Assembly (NCBI GenBank): GCA_041660385.1
Contig: JBAZWJ010000009.1
Coordinates: 43,201-107,200 of the forward strand
DNA: 64,000 bases
Source: DYJE01 sp041660385
GTDB taxonomy: Bacteria > Desulfobacterota > Desulfobacteria > Desulfobacterales > Desulfolunaceae
Direction of reading: 5' to 3'
A model generated the notes under the pieces. That model had not been told where the DNA came from. It was given only the letters and a program-made list of their open reading frames with translations, and ran no database searches. Numbering within the stretch: position 1 is the stretch's first letter; each line of letters begins with the position of its first letter. Shown piece by piece: positions 1 through 7,953 of the stretch. The position numbers were made by a program, and so were the translations under genes.

Positions 1-600
1 GATACATTCAGAGATGCAAAAACAGGCGAAATCCACTATGATGCCATAAAATTCGATCTTGATGACATTAAAAACGAAGCGGAGTCATCAAAAGAGGTGA
101 CAGGACGGCTTTCTGCACTGCCAAAAGGAGTTCATAACAGAAAAAGTATTCTTTTTTTCATCGAAAAAGAAATTCTCAGAGCAACCCGATATCAGACCCC
201 TTTTTCTGTGGCAACTTTTTCAATATTAAAAGCCATACCCCAGAAGAAATTTGCAGCCGGAACCATTGCCCGTGACGATGTAACCTATCATATTCTTGAA
301 AATTTATCCCATCTTGTTCGTGATACCGACATTGTTGGCCTTCTGGATCAGAAAAAAATCATCAGCCTTCTTCCTATGACTGATGAAGAAGATGGTAAAT
401 TAGCTCTGCGAAGATTTTTGAAAAGCCTGCATGGGAATCTGATCAAGATCAACGAAATACCCTTTGAAGTTAAATTCGCCGGTACCGTGACTTCCTTTAA
501 TAAAAGCATTACCCCTTCATTAAAAGATTTCATCCGCAAGGCAGAGCACGACATCTACGATATGGTCCAGCGGATCAAGAACCTTCAAACGATGTACTGA
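1..600 (+). CDS. C-terminal part of a degenerate GGDEF-like domain protein (partial)
   Basis: The frame is open from base 1, so the N-terminus lies outside the window; the GTG at 97 is probably internal. The pattern NRKSILFFIEKEILRATRYQ followed by PFSVATFSI resembles the start of a GGDEF (diguanylate cyclase) domain. The stretch DIVGLLDQKKIISLLPMTD sits where active cyclases carry RxGGDEF, so the catalytic GG(D/E)EF loop is absent. I infer a non-catalytic, perhaps regulatory or nucleotide-sensing, GGDEF-like module. The upstream part (DTFRDAKTGEIHYDAIKFD) is too short to assign. It could be the output end of a response regulator or sensor protein. Confidence 0.5.
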   Translation, partial: DTFRDAKTGEIHYDAIKFDLDDIKNEAESSKEVTGRLSALPKGVHNRKSILFFIEKEILRATRYQTPFSVATFSILKAIPQKKFAAGTIARDDVTYHILENLSHLVRDTDIVGLLDQKKIISLLPMTDEEDGKLALRRFLKSLHGNLIKINEIPFEVKFAGTVTSFNKSITPSLKDFIRKAEHDIYDMVQRIKNLQTMY

Positions 601-749
601 TCATAAACACTGAAGAACTTGAAACTGTAGTATCGAAGTTTTACACTTATAGAATAATCGATAGGTTATAGACTTTTATACTTTTGTTCGTTATATTAAC
701 CCCGTTTTTTTTGAGCTTGGGGGAAACGCATATAATCAATGGAGGCAAC

Positions 750-1514
750 ATGTTAAAAGAGACAATAGAAGATAATATCGTCATCATCACCTTATCCCAC
801 GGGACAACCAATTCCATTACACTTGATAGTCTGAGACGAATAAATGCCATCGTTAAAAATGTCAACGAAACAAAGGAACTCAAAGGCATCATCCTCACCG
901 GTGAAGGTCGTTTCTTTTCAAGTGGTTTTCATCTCCCTGATTTTATAAACTTTAATTCTACGGAAGAGATCAACGCCTGGTTTGACGAAGAAGAAGAGCT
1001 TCTTCTGAATTATTTTACCTGTGAAAAACCTGTGGTTTGTGCCATGAACGGACACAGTGCAGCGGCTGGTCTTATCTGGGCCATGGCCTCAGATTACCGT
1101 CTCGTGAAAAACCATCCCAAAGTCAAACTGGGAATGAGCGAAATCAAAATCGGTCTGCCTCTGTCAGTGGGCCAGAGCGAAATCGTCCGTTATGGCCTGG
1201 ACAGTGAAAGAACATACAGAAACGTGATGTTTTTCGGTGAGATGATTGGAGTTGAGCGGGCTCTTGAGATCGGCATGGTGGATGAAATTGTCGAAGAAGA
1301 CAAACTTCTCGCACGGGCCAAGGAAATCGTAAGTCTTTGGATCGACACTCCGAATCGTCCGTTCATCCCCATCAAAAAGCTCATGAAAAAACAGTACGCC
1401 GACAGAATCAGAGAACGTCTTGCTGAAGGTTCCTGGAAAAATGGCCTTTCCTGCTTCCTGACAGATGAAGTGAGGGGCACGCTTCAGTTTGTTCAAGCGA
1501 CATTACCAGTTTAA
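750..1514 (+). CDS. Enoyl-CoA hydratase/isomerase (crotonase) family protein
   Basis: About 254 aa, the usual length for a crotonase. ATG 750 is preceded by GGAGG at 741-745, which favours it over an upstream in-frame start at 684. The oxyanion-hole segment GRFFSSGFHL and the second segment MNGHSAAAGL are typical of the fold. In GMSEIKIGLP the Glu matches the position of a catalytic acid in hydratases and isomerases. The substrate cannot be named from sequence. It stands alone, with a strong bidirectional hairpin directly after it. It may contribute to beta-oxidation and could supply the hydratase step missing from the GC-rich acyl-CoA cluster at 11-18 kb, but that link is only inference. Confidence 0.8.
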   Translation: MLKETIEDNIVIITLSHGTTNSITLDSLRRINAIVKNVNETKELKGIILTGEGRFFSSGFHLPDFINFNSTEEINAWFDEEEELLLNYFTCEKPVVCAMNGHSAAAGLIWAMASDYRLVKNHPKVKLGMSEIKIGLPLSVGQSEIVRYGLDSERTYRNVMFFGEMIGVERALEIGMVDEIVEEDKLLARAKEIVSLWIDTPNRPFIPIKKLMKKQYADRIRERLAEGSWKNGLSCFLTDEVRGTLQFVQATLPV

Positions 1515-1542
1515 ATATCATAATATTTAGATTTGAATCTTT

Positions 1543-1582
1543 AAAAATGACGAGGCGGTTTTAAACCGCCTCGTCATTTTTT
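1543..1582. terminator. Bidirectional intrinsic terminator
   Basis: A near-perfect hairpin (TGACGAGGCGGTTT / AAACCGCCTCGTCA) is flanked by A-runs on the left and T-runs on the right. It can terminate both the crotonase gene on + and the convergent methyltransferase-like gene on -. Confidence 0.85.
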
Positions 1583-1631
1583 ACGACAGTTGAGACTCAA
1601 TGATTCTAAAACCAAAGTTCAGTGAATATAA

Positions 1632-2744
1632 TCATGAGAGATGCTTTTTTTCAATGGTCATATAGAAAATGATATTGGTGTCGTCTTCCTGATCAATGGT
1701 GAGCTCGTAATTTTCTATGCCGCTGTTTTTTGCAAGAGAAACCACGTCGTCAATATCCCTCAGGTAAAATGACCAGTCCGCCCACCAATCTGGAAGAAGG
1801 GGATGGTAGTTTTTGGAGTCTTTATGGGCGATGATCAAACGTCCGCCTGGTTTTAATAACGAATATAAAAATGCGATAAGGTCTCTGAAACCTTCCGCCG
1901 GAATATAATCCGCAAGGCCAATGGAGTAGACCATGTCTTTCCCACCGAGCAGCTCCCTGTACGTGTCAGGATTTTTGAGATAATCGTATACACTGTGATT
2001 CTGAAATCTGAAAACAATCCCTTTGGGCGGATTGGAAAGTTCATTTTCTGAGAAATTCAGGGCATCTTTGGATTTGTCGATCAGGGTGAAGGTCACATGG
2101 CCTGAAAGGTCAAAATCGTTTTCAACAAACAATTCCCTGAGATCCCGGGATGAACCGCAGGCTATATTCAGTATTTCTGCCTCCTTGGGATCGGATTTAA
2201 GATAGGAAAGAAGAATTCTTTTCATTTTATCTTTCCTGTTTCTAACGGCTTTGGCGTAATCGTTGGCGAGAAATGTTTCGTCTGCGCAGTAACCGAATCC
2301 TTTGGACGTTGGCCGGTTGTTGTATATGAATTCCAGTGTTTCGTAATCGCCAGGATATCCACCTGGTTTTTCCAGGGCATGTCGTACAAAATCAGACTGG
2401 AGCCCGTAGGCTGCACCGGAAATTCTAAAGGTGTCTTTCAACTTTCTGATCAGACAGGGATCGTTTAGAAGGGTTTCAATGATGTCGCCTTCTTCAAGGG
2501 TTGTGGTTGTTGCATGGATCACATCACCACTGACGGTCGATGGATCAAGAGAACCATTTTTTATGGATTGATCAATGGAATCAAGTGTGATGAAGTAGGG
2601 GACAACCGAATTGTCCCAGAAATCTTTGACCCTGCTTTTTATGGTTTCGTCGTTGATTTCTTTAAGAACAGGAAGGATTCGTTTTTTTAAAAGTGACCTC
2701 AACTGAATGTCTTCTTCAACGTCGCACTGATCAGCAAAACTCAT
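1632..2744 (-). CDS. Class I SAM-dependent methyltransferase-like protein
   Basis: 370 aa; ATG preceded by AAAGGAG at good spacing. The N-terminal half carries GYPGDYETLEFIYNN, a motif I associate with a group of bacterial methyltransferases that includes PhcB-type enzymes making hydroxy-fatty-acid methyl ester signals. The C-terminal half is a Rossmann methyltransferase: ILNIACGSSRDLREL is motif I (SAM binding), TLIDKSKDAL the following acidic motif, and KDMVYSIGLADYIP the post-II region, with LKPGGRLIIAH after it. It is monocistronic and convergent with the crotonase gene. An acyl-methylating role is possible but not proven; other small-molecule substrates are equally open. Confidence 0.65.
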   Translation of the reverse strand: MSFADQCDVEEDIQLRSLLKKRILPVLKEINDETIKSRVKDFWDNSVVPYFITLDSIDQSIKNGSLDPSTVSGDVIHATTTTLEEGDIIETLLNDPCLIRKLKDTFRISGAAYGLQSDFVRHALEKPGGYPGDYETLEFIYNNRPTSKGFGYCADETFLANDYAKAVRNRKDKMKRILLSYLKSDPKEAEILNIACGSSRDLRELFVENDFDLSGHVTFTLIDKSKDALNFSENELSNPPKGIVFRFQNHSVYDYLKNPDTYRELLGGKDMVYSIGLADYIPAEGFRDLIAFLYSLLKPGGRLIIAHKDSKNYHPLLPDWWADWSFYLRDIDDVVSLAKNSGIENYELTIDQEDDTNIIFYMTIEKKHLS

Positions 2745-3072
2745 GAGTTACTCCTTTTTTGTAACCTGAAAACGTTCTGAATTGAAATTAGTGTATTACA
2801 AATTACTCAAGTGTAAAAATAAATCAAGGGGGATTTGTAAAACTTTATAATATAGAGATGATTTCAATTTTCAAATTTTGCACTTCATAATATAATATTC
2901 AGTAAATACAAATAAATATAAAAAGTCTATTCATCGTTAATAGTTGCGGTTAAAAATTCATGATTAAAAAATAAAGGCTTTCGCCTGTTTGCTCTATCCT
3001 TTTTTATCTAAAAAGCATAATAAGAGCACTGAAATAAACGATTTATCAAGAACGATTGCATGAAAGGATTTT
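2745..3072. other. Intergenic region, AT-rich, divergent promoters expected
   Basis: This 328-bp stretch lies between two divergent genes. It is very AT-rich and has no ORF or strong repeat. Promoters for both flanking genes must lie here, but I cannot single out convincing -35/-10 pairs. Confidence 0.4.
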
Positions 3073-3720
3073 ATGATGAGAACTCAGGAAACATTTAATT
3101 TTTACTCACACCTTGCAGGTGTCATACTGTCAGTTGCAGGCCTTGTTTTTCTTTTCAGGGTGGCCAGTTCATCGGTTCCTGGAATCATTACAGCCTCGAT
3201 ATACGGCCTCTCCATTGTTTTTCTTTTTTCTGCAAGTTCCTTGTACCATGCCTTTAAAAAAGAAGAAAATGAGATCTCGTTTTGGCGAAAAATGGACCGA
3301 CTGGCCATATTTTTCATGATTGCCGGGACATATACTCCGATATGCTACTTCTGCCTTGAAGGCTCGTGGCGCTGGACCATGATCGGACTTCAATGGGGCC
3401 TTGTGGGGTTTGGGGTCATTTCACAGCTTTTTTTCCCTCGTGCTCCCCGCAGCTTCTACGCAGGAATCTATCTGTCCATGGGCTGGCTTGCCATTTTTCC
3501 CATCCGACAGATTCTCACCAACATGTCGTCGAGCCAGATAACCCTGCTGTTTTCAGGTGGTGTGGCTTTTTCCATTGGGGGTCTTATTTACGCCATAAAA
3601 CGCCCCCGGATTCTTCCCGGCATTTTCAGCTTTCATGAACTCTTTCATGTTACTGTTCTGCTGGGCGGTGTGCTTCATTATGCGATGATCTACCGGGTGT
3701 ATTTTGAAAAGCTGGTATGA
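3073..3720 (+). CDS. Hemolysin III / TrhA-like membrane protein (HlyIII-PAQR superfamily)
   Basis: 215 aa integral membrane protein with about seven hydrophobic segments. The N-terminal TQETFNFYSHLAG, the segment SSLYHAF, and the C-terminal FSFHELFHVTVLLGGVLHY match the conserved His/Glu motifs of the hemolysin III (YqfA/TrhA) branch of the PAQR superfamily. The conserved histidines probably bind metal. AAGGA precedes the ATG pair at 3073/3076. It overlaps the next gene by ATGA (3717-3720), so the two are translationally coupled. Bacterial members affect membrane energetics or lipid composition rather than being true hemolysins. Confidence 0.85.
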   Translation: MMRTQETFNFYSHLAGVILSVAGLVFLFRVASSSVPGIITASIYGLSIVFLFSASSLYHAFKKEENEISFWRKMDRLAIFFMIAGTYTPICYFCLEGSWRWTMIGLQWGLVGFGVISQLFFPRAPRSFYAGIYLSMGWLAIFPIRQILTNMSSSQITLLFSGGVAFSIGGLIYAIKRPRILPGIFSFHELFHVTVLLGGVLHYAMIYRVYFEKLV

Positions 3721-4595
3721 CCAATATGGCCTTGCCAAACTCTCTTCAAGCCGGGCTTGACCGGGAAATATCCTTATTTCATGATGAGTATTCGAAAAAC
3801 TTCCTCAAGGGAGAGTCTAAAGACCAGGAAATAGGTTCTCCTTACTTTCTTCATCAGCCCGGATCACACACAGCCATTCTTCTGATCCACGGTTTTATGG
3901 CTGCACCCCATGAGGTCCGGGAATGGGCCGACGATCTTCATGCAAAAGGTTACACGGTTTATGCCCCAAGACTTGCAGGTCACGGAACATCGGCTATTGA
4001 TCTTGGCAGGCGGTCGTTCAGTGACTGGGTTGATTCGGTTGAAAGGGGCTACGCCATTCTGTCATCTTTCAGCAGGCGGATTATCGTTGGAGGTTTTTCA
4101 ACAGGCGCAGGGCTTGCCTTGCATCAGGCTGTTCATCACCCGGAACGATACATAGCCGTTTTGTCTGTTAGCGCACCCATGAAATTTTCGAGTATTTCAT
4201 CACGTTTTTCAGAAATGATAGAGCTTTGGAACCATTGTTGCCGTTTTCTCAACCTTGATTCCTTTCAAAAACCCTTTGCCACCAATCATCCCGACAACCC
4301 TGAAATCAACTATCACAGATGCCCGATCCATGGATTCAATCAGGTCAAAGCCTTGATGCGTGATGTGGATAAAGGACTTCCAGGTGTTTCCATTCCTGCG
4401 CTTATCATTCAGGGAAGTCGGGACCCGAAAGTGAGCCCTATGTCCGGGAAAATGATTTGCAACAGGATCGACTCTAAAATCAAAACCTATGTGGAGATCG
4501 ACCACCATCTCCATGGAATTGTTCGTGGTGATGTGGGTAAAAAGGTCTTTTCCGCTGTTCATGATTTCCTTTCACAAATCGTTGGAAACACTTAA
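3717..4595 (+). CDS. Alpha/beta hydrolase (carboxylesterase / monoacylglycerol lipase-like)
   Basis: 292 aa. LLIHGFMAAPHEVREWADDL is the oxyanion-side HGF motif, GGFSTGAGLAL holds the nucleophile Ser (GxSxG), QGSRDPKVSP gives the acid, and HHLHGIV the catalytic His, so a full Ser-Asp-His triad is visible. The pattern resembles serine-aminopeptidase-domain esterases and carboxylesterases that act on acyl esters. The ATG overlaps the stop of the upstream membrane-protein gene and the next gene follows after 5 bases, so all three are likely co-transcribed. The substrate is unknown; a cytoplasmic location is inferred because no signal peptide is seen. Confidence 0.8.
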   Translation: MTNMALPNSLQAGLDREISLFHDEYSKNFLKGESKDQEIGSPYFLHQPGSHTAILLIHGFMAAPHEVREWADDLHAKGYTVYAPRLAGHGTSAIDLGRRSFSDWVDSVERGYAILSSFSRRIIVGGFSTGAGLALHQAVHHPERYIAVLSVSAPMKFSSISSRFSEMIELWNHCCRFLNLDSFQKPFATNHPDNPEINYHRCPIHGFNQVKALMRDVDKGLPGVSIPALIIQGSRDPKVSPMSGKMICNRIDSKIKTYVEIDHHLHGIVRGDVGKKVFSAVHDFLSQIVGNT

Positions 4596-4600
4596 CGGTC

Positions 4601-5296
4601 ATGCCCGAACTTCAGGTCATTTTCAGAGATGAACATTTCATAGTCGTGAACAAACCTTCGGGACTTTTTGTCCATAAAAACGTCATTGAACCCAAAGCAC
4701 CCCACGCGTTATCCTATGTCAGGGAATTAAATGGGGGACATGTCTGGCCTGTACACCGTCTGGACAGGCCCACATCAGGTGTTCTTGTATTCGCTTGCAG
4801 TAAACTGGCCACAAGCCTTTTGAGCCGGGAGTTCCGTGAAAAACGTGTAACCAAAACATATCATGCGGTGGTAAGAGGCTACACAGAAAGTCAGGGCGTA
4901 ATCGATCATCCCCTTTTGTCCGAGCAAGGAACAACTCGAAAAGACTCCATCACGACTTATATGCGAATCAAAACCGTGGAACTTCCATATCCTGTGGGAC
5001 CTTATCAAACAGCACGGTATTCGTTACTTGAAGTAAAACCTGTCACAGGAAGACGTCATCAGATCAGACGTCATTTCGACCATCTTTTTCACCCTCTTAT
5101 AGGTGACAGGGTATACGGTGATGGGCGTCACAACCGTTTTGTTCGTGAAACATACGGTGTGGGCAGGTTGCTTCTTTCTGCCACAGACCTTGAATTCATC
5201 CATCCGTTCACGGGGGAACCCATTCACCTGCGTGCTGAAATTCAGGAAGATATGGCTTCTCTGATCAATTCCATGTTCGGGGAAATGTTCGTTTGA
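4601..5296 (+). CDS. RluA-family pseudouridine synthase, TruC-like
   Basis: 231 aa. VHRLDRPTSGVLVFA contains the catalytic Asp in the HRLDxxTSG motif of the RluA family. The short length, the absence of an S4 domain, and features such as VNKPSGLFVHKN and the RRHQIRRHFDHLFHPLIGD region fit TruC (tRNA U65 pseudouridylation) best. RluA-type rRNA/tRNA specificity cannot be excluded. It lies 5 bases after the hydrolase gene in the same direction. All expected catalytic motifs are intact. Confidence 0.85.
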   Translation: MPELQVIFRDEHFIVVNKPSGLFVHKNVIEPKAPHALSYVRELNGGHVWPVHRLDRPTSGVLVFACSKLATSLLSREFREKRVTKTYHAVVRGYTESQGVIDHPLLSEQGTTRKDSITTYMRIKTVELPYPVGPYQTARYSLLEVKPVTGRRHQIRRHFDHLFHPLIGDRVYGDGRHNRFVRETYGVGRLLLSATDLEFIHPFTGEPIHLRAEIQEDMASLINSMFGEMFV

Positions 5297-5368
5297 CCCC
5301 GTATTGAAAGGGTGTTATCATCGCCTTCTTTAAAAAACGAACCATTAAATATTTATAAGAGGTGCATG

Positions 5369-6436
5369 ATGAAAGTCGGTATGATCGGACTTCCGCAGAC
5401 AGGTAAAATAACCCTATTCCAGATCCTGACCGGCAACAAAGCGCCGGAGGGCGGAGTCACCAAACCTCTTCCCGGAGCTGCGGACATCGTCGACAAACGA
5501 TTTGATACTCTGGTGTCCATGTACGAACCCAAAAAAAATGTCCGTGCAAGGATTGATCTGGTGCTTCTTCCTAAAATCGAACAGGAAGCCATCAAAAAAG
5601 GAGATATTTTCAGGGATATCGCCGACACCGATGCCATCTGCCATGTGGTGAGAGCTTTTGAGGATGAAGCGGTTTACCATGTTGACGGTTCGGTGAACCC
5701 CATTCGTGACATTGACATGATCAATGCGGAACTGATCATGCACGACCTGATATTCATCGAAAAACGGATGGATAAACTCACACAGAGCTTGAAAAAACTC
5801 AAAGACGAAGCCCAGCAGAAAGAACTGGACCTTCTCCTTGTGTTGAAAGCCCATCTGGAAGAAGAAAAACCCTTGAGACTTCTTGACATCACGGAAGACG
5901 AAGAGTCGATAATCCGTAGCTATCCGTTCATCACACGGAAACAGATGCTCCTTGCCCTGAATGTTGAAGAAGATAAAATCAACGATACAGCCCTCATGGA
6001 TTCCTTGAAACAACGCTGTGAGCTGGGAAAAATGGAAGTTATGCAGGTTTCGGCCAAAGTGGAATCTGAAATCGCACTGCTCGACACGGAAGAGGAAAAA
6101 GACGAATTCCGTAAAGAGCTGGGGATCGAAGTTTCGGCCCTTGAAACCCTGACAACGCTCTGTCTTAAAGCTCTTGGCCGCATCTCATTTTTCACTGTGG
6201 GAAAAGACGAAGTCCGCCAGTGGCTGCTCAGGCGTCATTCAACAGCCCCCGAAGCTGCCGGTGTCATTCACTCTGACCTGCAACGCGGCTTTATCCGTGC
6301 TGAAGTTTTCAAATATCAGGAACTCATGGAGTACAAAGACGAAGCAGGTCTGAAAAAAGCCGGAAAGATCTATGTGAACGGAAAAGAATATGTGGTGGAA
6401 GACGGAGACATCCTGAACATCCGATTCAAGGTATGA
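5369..6436 (+). CDS. YchF-like protein with degraded P-loop (DUF933/TGS domain)
   Basis: About 355 aa from ATG 5369, chosen because AAGAGG lies at 5357-5362. The C-terminal 90 residues (ISFFTVGKDEVRQWLLRR, AAGVIHSDLQRGFIRAEV, ending GDILNIRFKV) are a clear DUF933/TGS domain as in the universal YchF/OLA1 ATPase. The N-terminal nucleotide-binding domain is atypical. The P-loop reads GLPQTGKITLF where YchF has GLPNVGKSTLF, so the Ser/Thr that ligates magnesium is Ile. The G3 segment (DIAGLVKGAS in YchF) is replaced by DLVLLPKIEQEAIKKG. I infer a paralogue with altered or lost nucleotide hydrolysis. A canonical ychF would be expected elsewhere in the genome. Confidence 0.75.
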   Translation: MKVGMIGLPQTGKITLFQILTGNKAPEGGVTKPLPGAADIVDKRFDTLVSMYEPKKNVRARIDLVLLPKIEQEAIKKGDIFRDIADTDAICHVVRAFEDEAVYHVDGSVNPIRDIDMINAELIMHDLIFIEKRMDKLTQSLKKLKDEAQQKELDLLLVLKAHLEEEKPLRLLDITEDEESIIRSYPFITRKQMLLALNVEEDKINDTALMDSLKQRCELGKMEVMQVSAKVESEIALLDTEEEKDEFRKELGIEVSALETLTTLCLKALGRISFFTVGKDEVRQWLLRRHSTAPEAAGVIHSDLQRGFIRAEVFKYQELMEYKDEAGLKKAGKIYVNGKEYVVEDGDILNIRFKV

Positions 6437-6503
6437 TTCGTTTTTTTATAATGTATGGAGGTTTGGGGCCGATTTACTGAAAAACGATAACCGGACATGA
6501 TTG

Positions 6504-7784
6504 ATGAAGAACAGTGCTTTCTCATGCCTGATCACGCTATTTATTCTGGTTTTCTCTACGAGCCTTTACGGGGAAACCAGATTCGGCCTTGAACTATCGG
6601 ATCATGTCCTCAGCCAGAAAAACATCTACGACACAGACTCCCTCAACGATTTCAGCAAAGATGAAATCAACAACACCGTCATTGTTTCACCTTATCTTGA
6701 ATACACACCTCTGAAAAAGATCAGCGCTTTTGTCATGGCGGATCTTTCCTGGGAGCATGCCTTTGAAACGGATGAAGATGAAGGAGATGCAGATCTCACC
6801 AGTGCATTTGTCTGTTATCAAGGCTCTCCAGCCATTTTTTATGCAGGTGTCCAGCCTTTTTCCATCGGAAGAGGATTTATATTCAACGACAATACACCAG
6901 GATTGTCTCTGGATATGACTCTATCAAATACAACACAAACCAGTGTAAAAGCGGCACATGTCAAAGGCTCATCCACACTTTATTCATTCAACCTGGGATT
7001 CGAACCTGGTTTGTTTGAAAAAGTCGAGATGTTTGGTGCCATATACCATGACAGCAACGATACAACCGCCTCACTTCTTGATGCGTTTTACGTCTGGAAA
7101 ACGATATGGACGACGCGAATCATCCCTCTGATATCGAGTCGTGGCGATCTTTACTACGCAGGACTTGGGGCCGATATTTTTGTAGGAGATTTCTTTGTCA
7201 AGGCCACTTGTGTTATTCAGAAGGGGACTTTAACTTTTACCACTGAAAATCCTGTAATATCAAGAGATGTTGACTTTAGCTCCTATCTTGCCGATATGGA
7301 AATATCCCGTAACCTGAGCGATACATGGTCCATGTCCGGCATCTTTTTTCTTCGAACAGGAGGCAGATCAGAATCCGATAAACTTGAAAATCATACTTTT
7401 GTAACCCCAAGACCCATGAGTTACAGAACCCAGATTTTTTCAAACGATCAGTTCGGACCTTATCAAAACGAATCCGGTTTTTATTCACAGGGTATAGTCA
7501 TGCCAGGTTTGATCGCTCCGGCTCTTTCATTGACTTGGACACCCCGTGAAAATCTGATGTTCAAAACGACCTGCACGCTTCTTTATCCCTACAGTGAACC
7601 GGGTGATGGCGCATCATTTTATGGCTGGGAATGGGATATGTCTCTTTCGTACACGATTGGTAAACGTTGGCAATTGATCGGAGAGGCGGGATATTTCAAG
7701 CACGGAGATTTTTTCAAAGACGAACAAGGCCAAACACCTGAACCGATAAGCCGTTTTCTTACGGGCATCCATGTAAGTTTTTAA
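6504..7784 (+). CDS. Outer-membrane beta-barrel protein candidate
   Basis: About 426 aa; the ATG at 6504 is preferred to the TTG at 6501. A signal peptide is evident: a KNS n-region, a hydrophobic core CLITLFILVFSTSLYG, and likely cleavage before ETRFGLELS. The mature part alternates polar and hydrophobic residues, is rich in aromatic residues and Asp/Ser/Thr, and ends in aromatic Phe (GIHVSF), the usual beta-signal of outer-membrane proteins. I do not recognise a specific family; an alginate-export/porin-like barrel is possible. It follows the YchF-like gene by about 70 bp and may share its transcript. Confidence 0.6.
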   Translation: MKNSAFSCLITLFILVFSTSLYGETRFGLELSDHVLSQKNIYDTDSLNDFSKDEINNTVIVSPYLEYTPLKKISAFVMADLSWEHAFETDEDEGDADLTSAFVCYQGSPAIFYAGVQPFSIGRGFIFNDNTPGLSLDMTLSNTTQTSVKAAHVKGSSTLYSFNLGFEPGLFEKVEMFGAIYHDSNDTTASLLDAFYVWKTIWTTRIIPLISSRGDLYYAGLGADIFVGDFFVKATCVIQKGTLTFTTENPVISRDVDFSSYLADMEISRNLSDTWSMSGIFFLRTGGRSESDKLENHTFVTPRPMSYRTQIFSNDQFGPYQNESGFYSQGIVMPGLIAPALSLTWTPRENLMFKTTCTLLYPYSEPGDGASFYGWEWDMSLSYTIGKRWQLIGEAGYFKHGDFFKDEQGQTPEPISRFLTGIHVSF

Positions 7785-7804
7785 CTAATCGCATTAAACC
7801 ACCA

Positions 7805-7945
7805 GCTATGCTGGTGTGATCCTGATAGGCTTTTTGCCGACCCAGACGAGATAAACTTGATCATTGATCATAATGATATGGCCAAGGTCTTGGAGGGAGG
7901 GGTGTATTAAGCGCTTACAATGGAACTCCACAGCAGGAGCCGGGC
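7805..7945 (-). pseudogene. Short open remnant downstream of the sigma-54 regulator, unassigned
   Basis: The minus strand is open for about 45 codons and ends ...INDQVYLVWVGKKPIRITPA before TAG. It has no plausible start and lies at the left edge of the GC-rich island. It looks like the tail of a larger gene, perhaps a transposase, but I cannot assign a family. It may mark the scar where the island joined the backbone. Confidence 0.25.
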
Positions 7946-7953
7946 CTCCTATC

